A stretch of DNA of 40,218 nt from assembly GCA_019261985.1 (NCBI GenBank), contig JAFAQY010000044.1, positions 1 through 40,218 on the forward strand, given 5' to 3'. The stretch comes from Bryobacterales bacterium. Lineage in GTDB: Bacteria > Acidobacteriota > Terriglobia > Bryobacterales > Bryobacteraceae. Under the pieces are notes generated by a model. The model was not told where the DNA came from. It ran no database searches and saw only the letters and a list, made by a program, of their open reading frames with translations. Numbering within the stretch: the stretch's first letter is position 1; the number at the start of each line of letters is the position of its first letter. Of the stretch, positions 14,854 to 23,528 are shown piece after piece. Made by a program: the position numbers and the translations under genes.

Positions 14854-17800
14854 TAAAACCTCATCCTGAGGGTGGTTTGCAGGCTCCGCATGGCATTGGC
14901 GCCCACAGGCAAGCCGAACTGAACGTTATTCACGGTGGTGTTCCAGGCCGTGAAAGTTACATGATTAAGCACGTTGACGGCGTCAACGCGCAAATCCAGA
15001 CTGATGCGATCGCTCGCGCGGAACGTCCGTCCCAGGGATGCGTTCCAACTGAATTGATTCGGTCCCGTGATGCTGTTCCTTCCCGCATTCCCCCATTGCC
15101 CGGGAGCCGGCGCAACGTAAGCAGCCGGATTCAGCGCCAAGCCCGCGGGAGCCTCATAGAGCGGAGCCCCGGTATAGTTCGGCCGCACTGGCCCCGTGAC
15201 TCCAGTCCCCACCACAGCCGATGGATAAACCGGCGATAGCGGCAACCCGGTGCCCACGATGATTTGGCTGGTAACGGTCCATTCTTTCAACAGCGCGCCT
15301 TTCCATCCTCCCAGCAGCGTTCCTCCGCCGAGCCCTAGGCCGGATGTGTACTGCGCCTGCAGGTTGAGGAGATGTCTCTGATCGAAGTTCGACAGCCCGC
15401 GCTCCGCATCCAGATTGAGCCAGTCCTGGGCGATCACGGCGCGTCCCTGTCCTTGCCCTCCGAGCGCTGCATCGTCGATCGATTTCGAATAGGTGTAAAG
15501 CGCAGTGGCTGTAAAGCCGCTGCGCAACCGTCGCCGCAGTTGGAACGACCCCGCTTCGCGCGTCGAATTGCCGTTCGAGCTCATGTATATAAAACCCGAC
15601 GGGCACGCAGCGCACGGATTCACGGCTCCAACGGGATAAGTGTTGGGTAAGAATTCCTGCACGGCGCGTGTGCCCTTGATTCCGAGGTACGTGGCCACCA
15701 TTTGCAAACCGGCGGGAAGATCCCGCTGCACTGAGAGCTGCCAGTTTTGTGCGTATCCGACGCGGAAGTTCGGATCGATGGCGAACGTGTTCGTGGTCAC
15801 GTTCGGATTGGCGATAAACCCATTCGCCAGACTGAGTGGATGGTCGGGAGTATTCGCCACGCTCAAGCTGGTCGATAAAGGCGATTGTTGCGCCATTTGC
15901 GTGGCGATGACCTGATAAACAGAAGTGTTGTAGTAGACTCCGTAACCGGCGCGGATGATGATGGAAGAGCCGGAAATCGGCCGCCAGGAGATTCCCACGC
16001 GCGGCTGAATCGCGTGCTTGTCCGGGTGGACCAGCGAATCGGAATATGTCTGGCCGGTTAGCGGCCCCACGGGACGATTTGCTACCACCGGCGCCACCGC
16101 CGTAAAACCGGGCGCAATATCCAGATTCACCAGCCGCCCATGCAGCTCCGTTATCGGAGACCAGTATTCCCAACGGGCGCCAATATTCAATGTGAGTCCG
16201 GGACTCACTCTCCAATCGTCGGTGACGAATGCGTCATAATTCGACGCGCGGAAATATTTGTCCGCGTTTCCGAATGCCAGCGAGCTTGTGTCCGGGATGC
16301 CAAGCAGAAAATCCGCGAAGTCGCTCCCGGTGCCGGGCACCGGAACGCCATTAACGATCTGTTGCGTCGCCGCGCCTGTGAAACCGAACCCTCCACGAGG
16401 ATTCTGCTGCGACAAAATATTGAACCGCTGCCGCTGATAGTCAGCTCCAAACTGGACGTTGTGGCGGCCGTGATTCCATAGGTAATCGTTATGCACCGCG
16501 TTCGTCATGTTACGGTCGAACTGCGGCAAGCCGTCGGAAAGGCCCGAAATGCCGCTTGAAAATGAAAGGCTCGGCGGACCCCAATTCACAGGTTCCTGGT
16601 TATTGCCGTTGACGCCCGCTGCTCCGGATACGTTCACACGATTTTCAAAGTACGGCGTCAAGTGAACCGATTGCCGGCTGAACTGGAAGCCGAAATTTGC
16701 GAATAGGCGCGGAGTGAAATTGTGGCGCCAGTTGGTGTTGGCATTGAGGCCCAGTGTGTGGGTGGTATCGAGGAAACCGAACAGATTTGGGTTGTTCAGA
16801 TTCGTGTTCTGAAATGCGAAACCGCCCGATAAATTGTCCTTGCGCCCGATCTGCTTCTGCGCCCGCGCTTGCATGCTGTCCTGGTGGGTCACGGAAATGA
16901 TAGGAATTTGATAGTTGTAGCGCCCGGTGAAATTCGGCTGCGGATAATACTTCAGCAACGCGAGCGCTTCGGGGCTGAACCGGCTGGCGGGGATTATGTT
17001 GTTTGGGAATTGTTGGCCCGTAGTCGGATCGAAAACCGGGGTCGACAACGGCGAAAAATCACCATTAAGCAGAGCACTGGTGGGCATCAGCCCCGGTACC
17101 GTGCTGGCATTGCGATTTCGGGTGAGCTGATAGCTGACTGTAAAGAACGGCCCATTCCGCAGCAGATGCGGGATCTTGATGGGTCCGCCGAATGATCCGG
17201 CCGCCGTCCAGCGATTGTATGACGGCTTCGGCGTGTCCTGGCCGGTCAGCGAAAAATTCCGCGCGTCCGTCACCGAATTATCGATGATGAATCCGAGGTT
17301 GCCGTTGTACAGGGACCTCGGCCCGCGCCGCCCATTGCCGAACGCCTGGTTCAAAGCGAACGGTGAGCTCGCGCCGTTGTTAGCCGTTCCGTTAATCAAG
17401 AGCCCGTCCGACGCGCGCTGGGTCACCTCCGGGTCGGGCGGCGCCGCATCGCTCGGCGGGGGCCCCTGGGTCTGCGCCGTGGCGTTCACATCCGTACGCT
17501 GAAACGCGGTCTGGGTATTCGTGGGCTGCACCGCCTGCTTCCCCTTGGCATTCTTGGTCGCCGGCTTCGCCGAAGCAGCCTGCGGCGGGGCGACGTCCAC
17601 TTTAGGCGCAGGGGGCGCGGCCGCCGCGACCTCCGCGTGAATCTCGTTCAACGGCAACATTCTCAGTTCCGCATCCGGGATCGCCGCATCCGCGGCAATG
17701 TTTACTTCCTGTTTCACCGGCGCGAATCCAAGCATCTCCACCTGAATCGTCCACGCTCCGTCGGCGAGATCGGAAAACGAGTAATTGCCGTCGGCATCGC

Positions 17801-18068
17801 TAACGGCAACAATTTTTTTGTCGCCCTGAGTTGCCGTTACCGTGGCGCCGGGTACAGGAAGTCCGCCGAATTTCACCTGCCCATGGCGCTCGGCGGCGCT
17901 GAGGCTGAAGACGCTAAACCCTAAATATACGCTGAGGAGTACGGATAAGATTTTGAGCAAACAGCTCCCGGCGCGGGTTTGGCGCGCCAACGACGCGCGT
18001 GGGCGTTTACCGGGGCGGGCCGGCTTGCGCGCTCGTCCTGGGAAGAAGCCGTCTCTTTTTGTTTTCAT
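14853..18068 (-). CDS. TonB-dependent receptor-like outer-membrane protein, Oar type
   Basis: A 1071-residue outer-membrane beta-barrel. A basic N-terminus (about 1-35) precedes a hydrophobic export segment (LLKILSVLLSVYLGFSVFSL). A carboxypeptidase-regulatory/CNA-B-like domain follows (about 63-140, with VPGATVTATQ and VSDADGNYSFSDLADG), then a Pro/Ala-rich linker (about 145-225) not usual in this class. The plug and barrel fill the rest, ending in aromatic TLRMRF as expected for BAM insertion. Oar-like proteins often lack a recognisable TonB box and their cargo is unknown; they are expanded in Acidobacteriota, probably for glycan or oligopeptide uptake. The ATG at 18068 has no clear ribosome-binding site. 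The VWFA gene follows in the same operon. Confidence 0.88.
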   Translation of the reverse strand: MKTKRDGFFPGRARKPARPGKRPRASLARQTRAGSCLLKILSVLLSVYLGFSVFSLSAAERHGQVKFGGLPVPGATVTATQGDKKIVAVSDADGNYSFSDLADGAWTIQVEMLGFAPVKQEVNIAADAAIPDAELRMLPLNEIHAEVAAAAPPAPKVDVAPPQAASAKPATKNAKGKQAVQPTNTQTAFQRTDVNATAQTQGPPPSDAAPPDPEVTQRASDGLLINGTANNGASSPFALNQAFGNGRRGPRSLYNGNLGFIIDNSVTDARNFSLTGQDTPKPSYNRWTAAGSFGGPIKIPHLLRNGPFFTVSYQLTRNRNASTVPGLMPTSALLNGDFSPLSTPVFDPTTGQQFPNNIIPASRFSPEALALLKYYPQPNFTGRYNYQIPIISVTHQDSMQARAQKQIGRKDNLSGGFAFQNTNLNNPNLFGFLDTTHTLGLNANTNWRHNFTPRLFANFGFQFSRQSVHLTPYFENRVNVSGAAGVNGNNQEPVNWGPPSLSFSSGISGLSDGLPQFDRNMTNAVHNDYLWNHGRHNVQFGADYQRQRFNILSQQNPRGGFGFTGAATQQIVNGVPVPGTGSDFADFLLGIPDTSSLAFGNADKYFRASNYDAFVTDDWRVSPGLTLNIGARWEYWSPITELHGRLVNLDIAPGFTAVAPVVANRPVGPLTGQTYSDSLVHPDKHAIQPRVGISWRPISGSSIIIRAGYGVYYNTSVYQVIATQMAQQSPLSTSLSVANTPDHPLSLANGFIANPNVTTNTFAIDPNFRVGYAQNWQLSVQRDLPAGLQMVATYLGIKGTRAVQEFLPNTYPVGAVNPCAACPSGFIYMSSNGNSTREAGSFQLRRRLRSGFTATALYTYSKSIDDAALGGQGQGRAVIAQDWLNLDAERGLSNFDQRHLLNLQAQYTSGLGLGGGTLLGGWKGALLKEWTVTSQIIVGTGLPLSPVYPSAVVGTGVTGPVRPNYTGAPLYEAPAGLALNPAAYVAPAPGQWGNAGRNSITGPNQFSWNASLGRTFRASDRISLDLRVDAVNVLNHVTFTAWNTTVNNVQFGLPVGANAMRSLQTTLRMRF

Positions 18069-18481
18069 CTGTTGGCCATGAGTTTTTAGACGCCGTTTTA
18101 AGCCGGTTTGTTCATCAGACGCTCCGGTATTTAGAAAGTTAGTTCAAAATCATTTCGGGACGGCTCACCTGCACCTAAGGGGACCATGCCTGCACCAGTC
18201 CCTAGGGTCCGGCAATGAGCACGCGCGCGGCCATATTTAAGACGCGCTAAGTGCTATATTTGTGCAGAGGTCGAAGCTGCCGCAGGTGTGCGGTTTTGAC
18301 AACAGGTGGCCGGTTTCGCAGACCTCTAATTCAAATTGTCCACCTTATCTTGTGGCATTCTGCACTTGCGAGCGGCGCGATTGAGCCTTGTAGGCCAGAC
18401 GGTCGGACTTTGGCCCGCGCCGACGCTGCGCGCTAAAATCGAACCGTAGAGGCTGTCCGGCCTCGTTTCGTTCCAGGCGAT
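18069..18481. other. 413-nt intergenic region between receptor operon and clpS
   Basis: Divergent promoter region with no convincing gene. On the plus strand a likely clpS promoter is TTGGCC (18410-18415), 18 nt spacer, TAAAAT (18434-18439), giving a leader of about 36 nt. I could not place a convincing minus-strand promoter for the receptor. The octamer CCTGCACC occurs twice around 18170-18200, and a weak GGACC / GGTCC inverted repeat follows. A 61-codon frame at 18251-18436 has no ribosome-binding site and a Cys/Arg-rich composition typical of a chance frame. Confidence 0.5.
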
Positions 18482-18811
18482 ATGCCCCGTACATTAAGCG
18501 CCCCTGACGTAGGGACGAGAACAGAACATGGCGAAGATCTCACGCCACTCTATCATGTCGTACTGCTCGATGACGACGAACACACCTACGACTACGTCGT
18601 CGAGATGCTTTCGAATATTTTTTTCCTGCCTACCGAGATCGCGTTCCAACACGCAGTGGAAGTAGACACCACGGGCCGGACAATCGTAATGACCTGCGAG
18701 CGGGAACAAGCGGAGTTTGGGCGCGAACAGATCCATGCCTATGGCGCTGACCCGCGAATGTCGATCTCGAAAGGCTCCATGAGCGCTGTTGTGGAGCCGG
18801 CGTCGAAGTGA
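18482..18811 (+). CDS. clpS: ClpS-like adaptor protein, divergent N-degron pocket
   Basis: ClpS adaptors deliver proteins with destabilising N-terminal residues to ClpAP/ClpCP. This 109-residue protein has the fold signature (LYHVVLLDDDEHTYDYVVEML, residues 23-43) and a family-like C-terminus. Aligned to E. coli ClpS, several pocket residues differ: N34 is D30, M40 is Y36, and the His that binds the degron amino group (H66) is D62 (VEVDTTGR). Canonical N-degron binding may be lost or changed. An unstructured 20-residue N-terminus, needed in ClpS for delivery, is present. No clp protease gene is near. It is followed 4 nt later by the response regulator gene, so the three genes form an operon. 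Confidence 0.78.
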   Translation: MPRTLSAPDVGTRTEHGEDLTPLYHVVLLDDDEHTYDYVVEMLSNIFFLPTEIAFQHAVEVDTTGRTIVMTCEREQAEFGREQIHAYGADPRMSISKGSMSAVVEPASK

Positions 18812-18815
18812 AGCA

Positions 18816-19490
18816 ATGCGAATTCTGGTGGTGGAAGACGAGCCTCGCATGGCGGAACTGCTCCGCCGAGGCCTTACCGAGGAAGGGCATGCGATCGTAG
18901 TCGCGCGCGATGGCCGCGAAGGACTCAGCCTTGCGGAAACCGCATCGTTCGACCTGCTCCTGCTCGATGTAATGCTGCCCGGCGCCGACGGCTTCACGAT
19001 CGTTCGCCGCGTTCGCGCGCGCCAGATCCAAACTCCGATACTCATGTTGACCGCGCGCGACGCCATTCGCGACATCATCGAAGGACTAAACCTTGGGGCG
19101 GACGACTATCTGACCAAGCCCTTCTCTTTCCAGGAATTGTTTGCGCGGGTGCGCTCGGCGGCGCGGCGGGGGCCAATCGCCCAGCCGGTTTCGCTGCGCG
19201 TCGCCGATCTCAGCCTCAACCAGGGCACTCGCGAGGTGCGGCGCGGCTTCAGGCCGGTCACGCTCACCCGCACCGAATACGCGATTCTCGAGCTATTGAT
19301 GCGGAATGCCGGCCGCGTGCTCTCGCGCGACAGCTTGATCGAGAGCGTTTGGGGGCATGCGGATATCGAGAACAATACGCTCGATGCCTTCATGCGCCTG
19401 CTTCGAGGCAAAGTCGAGGCGCCGGGAGAGCCAAAGCTCCTCCACACGATCCGCGGGGTTGGCTTTATGCTCCGGGCGGAGGAATCGTGA
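18816..19490 (+). CDS. OmpR/PhoB-type response regulator
   Basis: A 224-residue DNA-binding response regulator. The receiver domain (1-115) has the acidic pair E7/D8, phospho-acceptor D51 (LLLLDVMLP), T79 and K101 (LTKPFSF). The winged-helix DNA-binding domain follows (about 128-222, with VTLTRTEYAILELLMRNAG and HTIRGVGFML). The start is ATG 18816, four bases after the clpS stop; a GTG at 18789 would extend it into clpS with an unrelated sequence. It ends in a GTGA overlap with the histidine kinase gene, its cognate partner. The layout resembles copper/heavy-metal or envelope-stress systems of the CusR/QseB kind, but the signal cannot be told. Confidence 0.93.
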   Translation: MRILVVEDEPRMAELLRRGLTEEGHAIVVARDGREGLSLAETASFDLLLLDVMLPGADGFTIVRRVRARQIQTPILMLTARDAIRDIIEGLNLGADDYLTKPFSFQELFARVRSAARRGPIAQPVSLRVADLSLNQGTREVRRGFRPVTLTRTEYAILELLMRNAGRVLSRDSLIESVWGHADIENNTLDAFMRLLRGKVEAPGEPKLLHTIRGVGFMLRAEES

Positions 19491-20833
19491 GTCTATTGGC
19501 ACCCCTTTCGACGCGTTCCCGGCTCATGTTGTGGTCCACCGGCGCTTTGCTGCTAAGCCTTTTGATTTTCGGATTCGAAGTTTATTCCGTCCTCCAAAAT
19601 GATCTTCTTCGAGATGTCGACCGGCGCTTATATGCGAAGGCCAACGGCGTCAAAACGGTGCTCGAGCTCGAAAATGTGTCGGGACCCGCGCTTGATTTAG
19701 AGTTGAGCGAGTTCTCCAAAGAGATTCCCGAAGGCAACCTGCTGCAGCTTTCGACCGATTCGGGCGAGTTGATATGGCCACGCCAATCGCCGTTCGTTGG
19801 AACGGACATTTCGATGGGACTAAGCACCTCCGGGACGCGCCGCATCCTGCTTATGCCATTCGACTATGAAGGGCGCCGTTACCAAGTGGTTGCCGGAGCA
19901 TCGCTGGATGACGTCAACAGAATCATGGGCCGGCTGCGAGCAATCATGTGGGCGACCGGCGCTCCCATGCTCTTAATCGCCGGATGGGGAGGGTATTGGC
20001 TCAGCCGGCGTGCGATGGCGCCGGTCGATGCCATGACCACCGCCGCGCAGTCCATCAGGCTTGAGAGCTTGTCCCGGCGGTTGCCCGTGCCCAATACCGG
20101 TGACGAGCTGGAGCGCTTGGCGCGCGTCTGGAACGAATTGCTGGAGCGGTTGGAAACCTCCGTGAAGCGCATCCGGCAATTCACGGCGGATGCATCCCAT
20201 GAACTGCGCACGCCCATCGCATTGATTCGCGCGACTGCCGAACTGGCTTTGCGCCGCGAGCGCGGGCCCGCCGATTACCGCAAGGCGCTGGCCGAAATCG
20301 AGGCCGAAGCAGGCCGGATGACGGAACTGGTGGAGTCCATGCTGTCCGTAGCGCGCGCGGATTCGAGCGCACGTATGCCGCTTGCGGCGCTTGATGTCAG
20401 CAGCCTGGCAGCGGATGTGGTTAGCCAAACCGAGATCCTCGCCGCCGGCAAAGGCGTTGAGCTTCAGCACGCGAACGGAGCTACTCGAGTCATCGCCGAA
20501 GCTAACGAAGCGGGTTTGCGCCGGCTGTTGAGGATTCTGCTCGACAATGCGCTGGAACACACGCCCGCCGGCGGCAAGGTTACCGTTTCCGTATGGCAGC
20601 GCAATGGTTCGGTGGACCTGTCCGTGCGCGATACCGGCGAAGGCATCCCTGCCCCCGCGCTGCCGCATATTTTCGAGCGTTTCTATCGTGGCGACCCGGC
20701 GCGCGGCGGCAAAGGCGCGGGCTTGGGACTATCGATCGCTCAGGCGATCGCGCAAGCACACGGGACGAAAATCGAGGTGGAAAGCAAGCTCGGCGAGGGC
20801 TCGTGTTTCCGCGTCGCGCTGCGCGGGGCTTAG
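19487..20833 (+). CDS. Sensor histidine kinase, two membrane spans with HAMP
   Basis: A 448-residue inner-membrane kinase, partner of the preceding regulator. The first span is about 13-36, the periplasmic sensor about 37-150, the second span about 152-172 and HAMP about 172-225. The phospho-acceptor is H238 in ASHELRTPIALIRA. The ATPase domain has the N box (LLDNALEHTPAGG), G1 (RDTGEGIPAP), F box (IFERFYRGD) and G2 (GAGLGLSIAQAIA). The start is GTG 19487 with GGAGG at 19478-19482, overlapping the regulator stop. The small periplasmic domain shows no motif that names the signal. The 3' end overlaps the convergent manA-like gene by 4 nt. Confidence 0.93.
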   Translation: MSLLAPLSTRSRLMLWSTGALLLSLLIFGFEVYSVLQNDLLRDVDRRLYAKANGVKTVLELENVSGPALDLELSEFSKEIPEGNLLQLSTDSGELIWPRQSPFVGTDISMGLSTSGTRRILLMPFDYEGRRYQVVAGASLDDVNRIMGRLRAIMWATGAPMLLIAGWGGYWLSRRAMAPVDAMTTAAQSIRLESLSRRLPVPNTGDELERLARVWNELLERLETSVKRIRQFTADASHELRTPIALIRATAELALRRERGPADYRKALAEIEAEAGRMTELVESMLSVARADSSARMPLAALDVSSLAADVVSQTEILAAGKGVELQHANGATRVIAEANEAGLRRLLRILLDNALEHTPAGGKVTVSVWQRNGSVDLSVRDTGEGIPAPALPHIFERFYRGDPARGGKGAGLGLSIAQAIAQAHGTKIEVESKLGEGSCFRVALRGA

Positions 20834-21576
20834 CGGCTTCCGCCTTGCTTCATTGCCACCGCGAGGACTGTAAGTTCGCCCTCGACCGCAGCCGGGCCGC
20901 TTCCCGGCAGCGCGTACAAAACGTCGCCCTCCCGGGCATCTTGGCCCGCGATTTGACCCTCTCCGCCGGCAATCACGAAGAGATTGAACTGTGGATCGAA
21001 ACGGGCGCGACCTTTGACGCGCTTTCGGACCGTGGTGAAGTAATCGCAGCAAACCAGCTCGCCATTGCGCGATTTGCGCGGTCCCTCATGTGGCGTCCCA
21101 TGGCTTACGGCCAGCGCATGATCCAGGTGCAGCTCCCGGCCGCGGCCGTAATCGTATAAGCGATAGGTGATATCGCTGTACTGTTGGATCTCGCACAGCG
21201 TCATTCCTCCGCCGATCGCGTGGACTGTGCCTGCCGGGATGAAGAACGTATCACCGGCGCGGGCGGGGTGCCAGGTTAATAGCTCCTCGATTTCGCCGGA
21301 AAGAGCCGCCCTCCGCAACTGAGGGCGCGTCAGCTGCTGGCGAAAGCCTGCCGCTATGCGCGCATCCGGGTGCGCCGCGAGTATGTGCCACATCTCGGTT
21401 TTACCGGCGCACTTATGGTGACGCAGCGCGTATTTGTCATCCGGATGAACCTGAACCGAAAGCTTGTCGAAGGTGGTAATGAATTTTATAAGCACCGGGA
21501 GCCGGTCCCGGTGCTCGAACCATACTTCCGATCCCCAAACCTTGGGATAGAGCCGGGCGCTGAGCCGTTCAACCAC
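20830..21576 (-). CDS. manA: Mannose-6-phosphate isomerase, short type I
   Basis: Interconverts fructose-6-phosphate and mannose-6-phosphate, feeding GDP-mannose and polysaccharide synthesis. The zinc ligands of type I enzymes are all present: Q42 and H44 (SVQVHPDD), E61 (KTEMWH) and H119 (PAGTVHAIG). The catalytic Arg is R139 (TYRLYDYGR). At 248 residues it is shorter than the E. coli enzyme (about 390) because the helical insertion is missing, as in many bacterial cupin-like PMIs. The start is GTG 21576, three bases after the aminotransferase stop, with no ribosome-binding site of its own, so it depends on coupling. It is the last gene of the coaD-aminotransferase-manA operon. Confidence 0.88.
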   Translation of the reverse strand: MVERLSARLYPKVWGSEVWFEHRDRLPVLIKFITTFDKLSVQVHPDDKYALRHHKCAGKTEMWHILAAHPDARIAAGFRQQLTRPQLRRAALSGEIEELLTWHPARAGDTFFIPAGTVHAIGGGMTLCEIQQYSDITYRLYDYGRGRELHLDHALAVSHGTPHEGPRKSRNGELVCCDYFTTVRKRVKGRARFDPQFNLFVIAGGEGQIAGQDAREGDVLYALPGSGPAAVEGELTVLAVAMKQGGSR

Positions 21577-21579
21577 AGC

Positions 21580-22764
21580 TTAAACGCGCGCTTTGATGAA
21601 CCGCTCAATGCGGTCTAACCCGCGCGCCAGCTCCTGCATGGATGTCGCGTACGAAATCCGGACATGCTCGTTCGTGCCGAACGCCTCGCCGGGAACCAGC
21701 GCGACGTACTCCTCGGCCAACAACTTTTCGGCGAAATCGAACGCGCACGTGATGCCATCGCGGAACGCGGCGCTGACGTTCGGGTACGCGTAAAACGCGC
21801 CTTGCGGCGTTTGCGTCTTCACGCCCGGAATTCCGCGGAGTCTTTCCAGAACGTACTCGCGGCGCCGCCGATATTCCGCGAGCATCACTCCAACCGAATC
21901 CTGCGGACCGCGCAGCGCTTCGATAGCGGCTTTCTGCGTGATCGAATTCGGGTTCGAAGTCGCGTGGCTTTGGAGCTTATTGATGCCCGCTACTACCGGC
22001 GCGGGGGCGAGCACGAACCCCATGCGCCAACCGGTCATCGCGTAAGTTTTCGACAGCGATCCCGCCACCACCACGGTGTCTTTGGCGCCCGGAAGCGAAG
22101 CCAGAGAGAACGGCTCGCTATCGTAGAGGAAGCGCTCATAGCATTCATCCGCCAGGATCCAAATTCCTTTTTCCTTCGCGATGCGGAATATTTTCTCGAG
22201 CTCGCCGCGCGGGAAAACAGCGCCGCTGGGATTGGACGGCGAGTTCAAGATGATCATCTTCGTCCGCGGCGTGATCAGCCTTTCCACGGCGGAAGCATGC
22301 AAAGTAAAGCCTTCCTCTTCCGTGGTCTCCGCGAAAACGCATTTTCCGCCCGCGTAATTCACTACGTCCTTAAAGGTCACCCAATAAGGCACGGGGATGA
22401 TGACGTCGTCGCCGGGATCGAGCAGCGTTTGCGTCAAATTAAAGATGGCATGCTTGCCACCCATATTGGAGATGCACTCTTTAACTGTGTAGGCGGTCCC
22501 GTATAGATTCTTGTGATGCTCGCAGATCGCCTGCTTTAATTCGACGGTGCCGCTGACCGGCGTGTACTTCGTGAAATTCTCATCCAGGGCGCGAATGGCG
22601 GCGCGCTTGATGTTGTCGGGGGTCGGAAAATCCGGCTCGCCCGCGCTGAAGTCGACGACGTCAACGCCCTCGCGCCGCAGCCGGTCGGCCTCCGCGGCGA
22701 CCTTCATAGTGGAGGATTCGCTGATTAAAGCGATTCGTTGCGCTAGTTCACTTACTGTTTGCAT
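21580..22764 (-). CDS. Class I pyridoxal-phosphate aminotransferase, probably aspartate aminotransferase
   Basis: A cytoplasmic fold-type I aminotransferase of 394 residues. K239 in GSLSKTYAMTGWRMGF forms the PLP Schiff base. N178 (NSPSNPSG), D206 (ADECYERF) and the C-terminal substrate Arg region (NEHVRISYATS) are all present. The N-terminus (VDFSAGEPDFPTPDNI) and length match the prokaryotic aspartate aminotransferase subgroup 1-gamma (Thermus/Rhizobium type), which often also uses prephenate. The start is ATG 22764, overlapping the coaD stop by 13 nt; a much longer open frame upstream runs through coaD in another frame and is not coding. It is the middle gene of the operon. Confidence 0.92.
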   Translation of the reverse strand: MQTVSELAQRIALISESSTMKVAAEADRLRREGVDVVDFSAGEPDFPTPDNIKRAAIRALDENFTKYTPVSGTVELKQAICEHHKNLYGTAYTVKECISNMGGKHAIFNLTQTLLDPGDDVIIPVPYWVTFKDVVNYAGGKCVFAETTEEEGFTLHASAVERLITPRTKMIILNSPSNPSGAVFPRGELEKIFRIAKEKGIWILADECYERFLYDSEPFSLASLPGAKDTVVVAGSLSKTYAMTGWRMGFVLAPAPVVAGINKLQSHATSNPNSITQKAAIEALRGPQDSVGVMLAEYRRRREYVLERLRGIPGVKTQTPQGAFYAYPNVSAAFRDGITCAFDFAEKLLAEEYVALVPGEAFGTNEHVRISYATSMQELARGLDRIERFIKARV

Positions 22765-23252
22765 AATCTCTTTGCCAGCCTCGATTCCACGGCGGCCGGA
22801 ACCATTCCGGCAATATCGCCGCCCAAGGAAGCCACCTGCTTCACCAGGCGCGAGCTGATGAACGAATTCAACTCCGAAGCCATCAAAAATGCCGTCTCGA
22901 TCTCCGGGCGCAGGCGCCGGTTCATCAACGCCATCTGTAATTCGTGCTCGTAGTCCGAGATGGCCCGGATGCCGCGGAAGATCAGATTCGCGCCCTGCGC
23001 CGCGGCATAATCCACCAACAGCCCGTTGAAAGAACCCACCTCGACATTGGGCCAAGGCTTAACCGCGTCCTCGAGCATCTGAATGCGCTCTTCGACGGAA
23101 AATAGCGGCTGCTTGTCCTCGTTCCGCAGCACCGCCACGATCAATCGCCCGACCAGTCGGCTGCCGCGAGCGATCAAATCCAAATGGCCGTTCGTAATCG
23201 GATCGAAGGAACCGGGATAAATCGCGACAAGACTCGAAGGCGGCGCGGCCAA
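22752..23252 (-). CDS. coaD: Phosphopantetheine adenylyltransferase
   Basis: Transfers AMP from ATP to 4'-phosphopantetheine, the fourth step of coenzyme A synthesis. The 166 residues are the usual length. The nucleotide-binding T/HxGH motif is TNGH (20-23) after IYPGSFDP, with the second signature ISSRLVKQVA near residue 135 and the substrate loop RGIRAISDYEHE. The start is a TTG at 23252 with AGGA directly ahead and GGGGAAG further upstream; no ATG or GTG fits the conserved N-terminus. It is the first gene of a minus-strand operon with the aminotransferase and the PMI. Confidence 0.95.
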   Translation of the reverse strand: MAAPPSSLVAIYPGSFDPITNGHLDLIARGSRLVGRLIVAVLRNEDKQPLFSVEERIQMLEDAVKPWPNVEVGSFNGLLVDYAAAQGANLIFRGIRAISDYEHELQMALMNRRLRPEIETAFLMASELNSFISSRLVKQVASLGGDIAGMVPAAVESRLAKRLCKQ

Positions 23253-23528
23253 TCCTGCTTCCCCAGGAAAATTTCATGTTATCAGTTTTGGTTGCCTTCC
23301 GCTCACTCAGAATTGTCCAATATCAGCTTGGACCACTGGGGCCGGTCGCATTAGCGAGGAACAAGGTGCGTATCGCGGCGGTAAGATCTGAGAGCCGTGG
23401 GTGCGATATCAGTGGTGCTTTTAAAGCCCGGACGCGAGCGTTCCAGCTCTCGTGCTCACATTATTGGCGACGTCCGGCCGCTAGCGGGTTCGATCCCGCT
23501 TAGGGGACTGCCCGTTAGGACAAGGGAA
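23253..23528. other. 276-nt intergenic region with a T-arm-like hairpin
   Basis: No gene was found here. At 23483-23500 AGCGGG / CCCGCT encloses the loop TTCGAT, which looks like the T-arm of a tRNA. The loop is one base short, and no matching acceptor, D or anticodon stems can be built upstream, so it is not a tRNA gene. A GC-rich stretch around 23427-23455 (reading GAGAGCTGGAACGCTCGCG on the minus strand) looks like a dispersed intergenic repeat, but only a genome-wide count could show that. The promoter of coaD should lie near 23260-23320 on the minus strand; I could not place it. Confidence 0.4.

Noticed and set aside
15154-16215. Long open frame antisense/offset to the Oar-like receptor (353 codons)
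   Set aside because: A shadow in another frame of a GC-rich gene; the composition is Arg/Ser/Gly-rich, there is no ribosome-binding site, and the receptor frame is clearly the coding one.
18251-18436. 61-codon frame in the gap before clpS
   Set aside because: No ribosome-binding site, Cys/Arg-rich and no recognisable motif; its end also runs into the -10 box proposed for clpS.
21664-22506. 280-codon plus-strand frame opposite the aminotransferase gene
   Set aside because: A shadow frame rich in Arg and His with no family resemblance, opposite a gene with all its catalytic residues.
22765-23055. N-terminal extension of the aminotransferase
   Set aside because: It lies wholly inside coaD in another frame; family alignment starts at the ATG at 22764.
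23427-23512. Possible tRNA gene ending in a GGTTCGATCCC-like T-arm
   Set aside because: The T-loop is one base short, and no D-arm, anticodon arm or acceptor stem pairs upstream.
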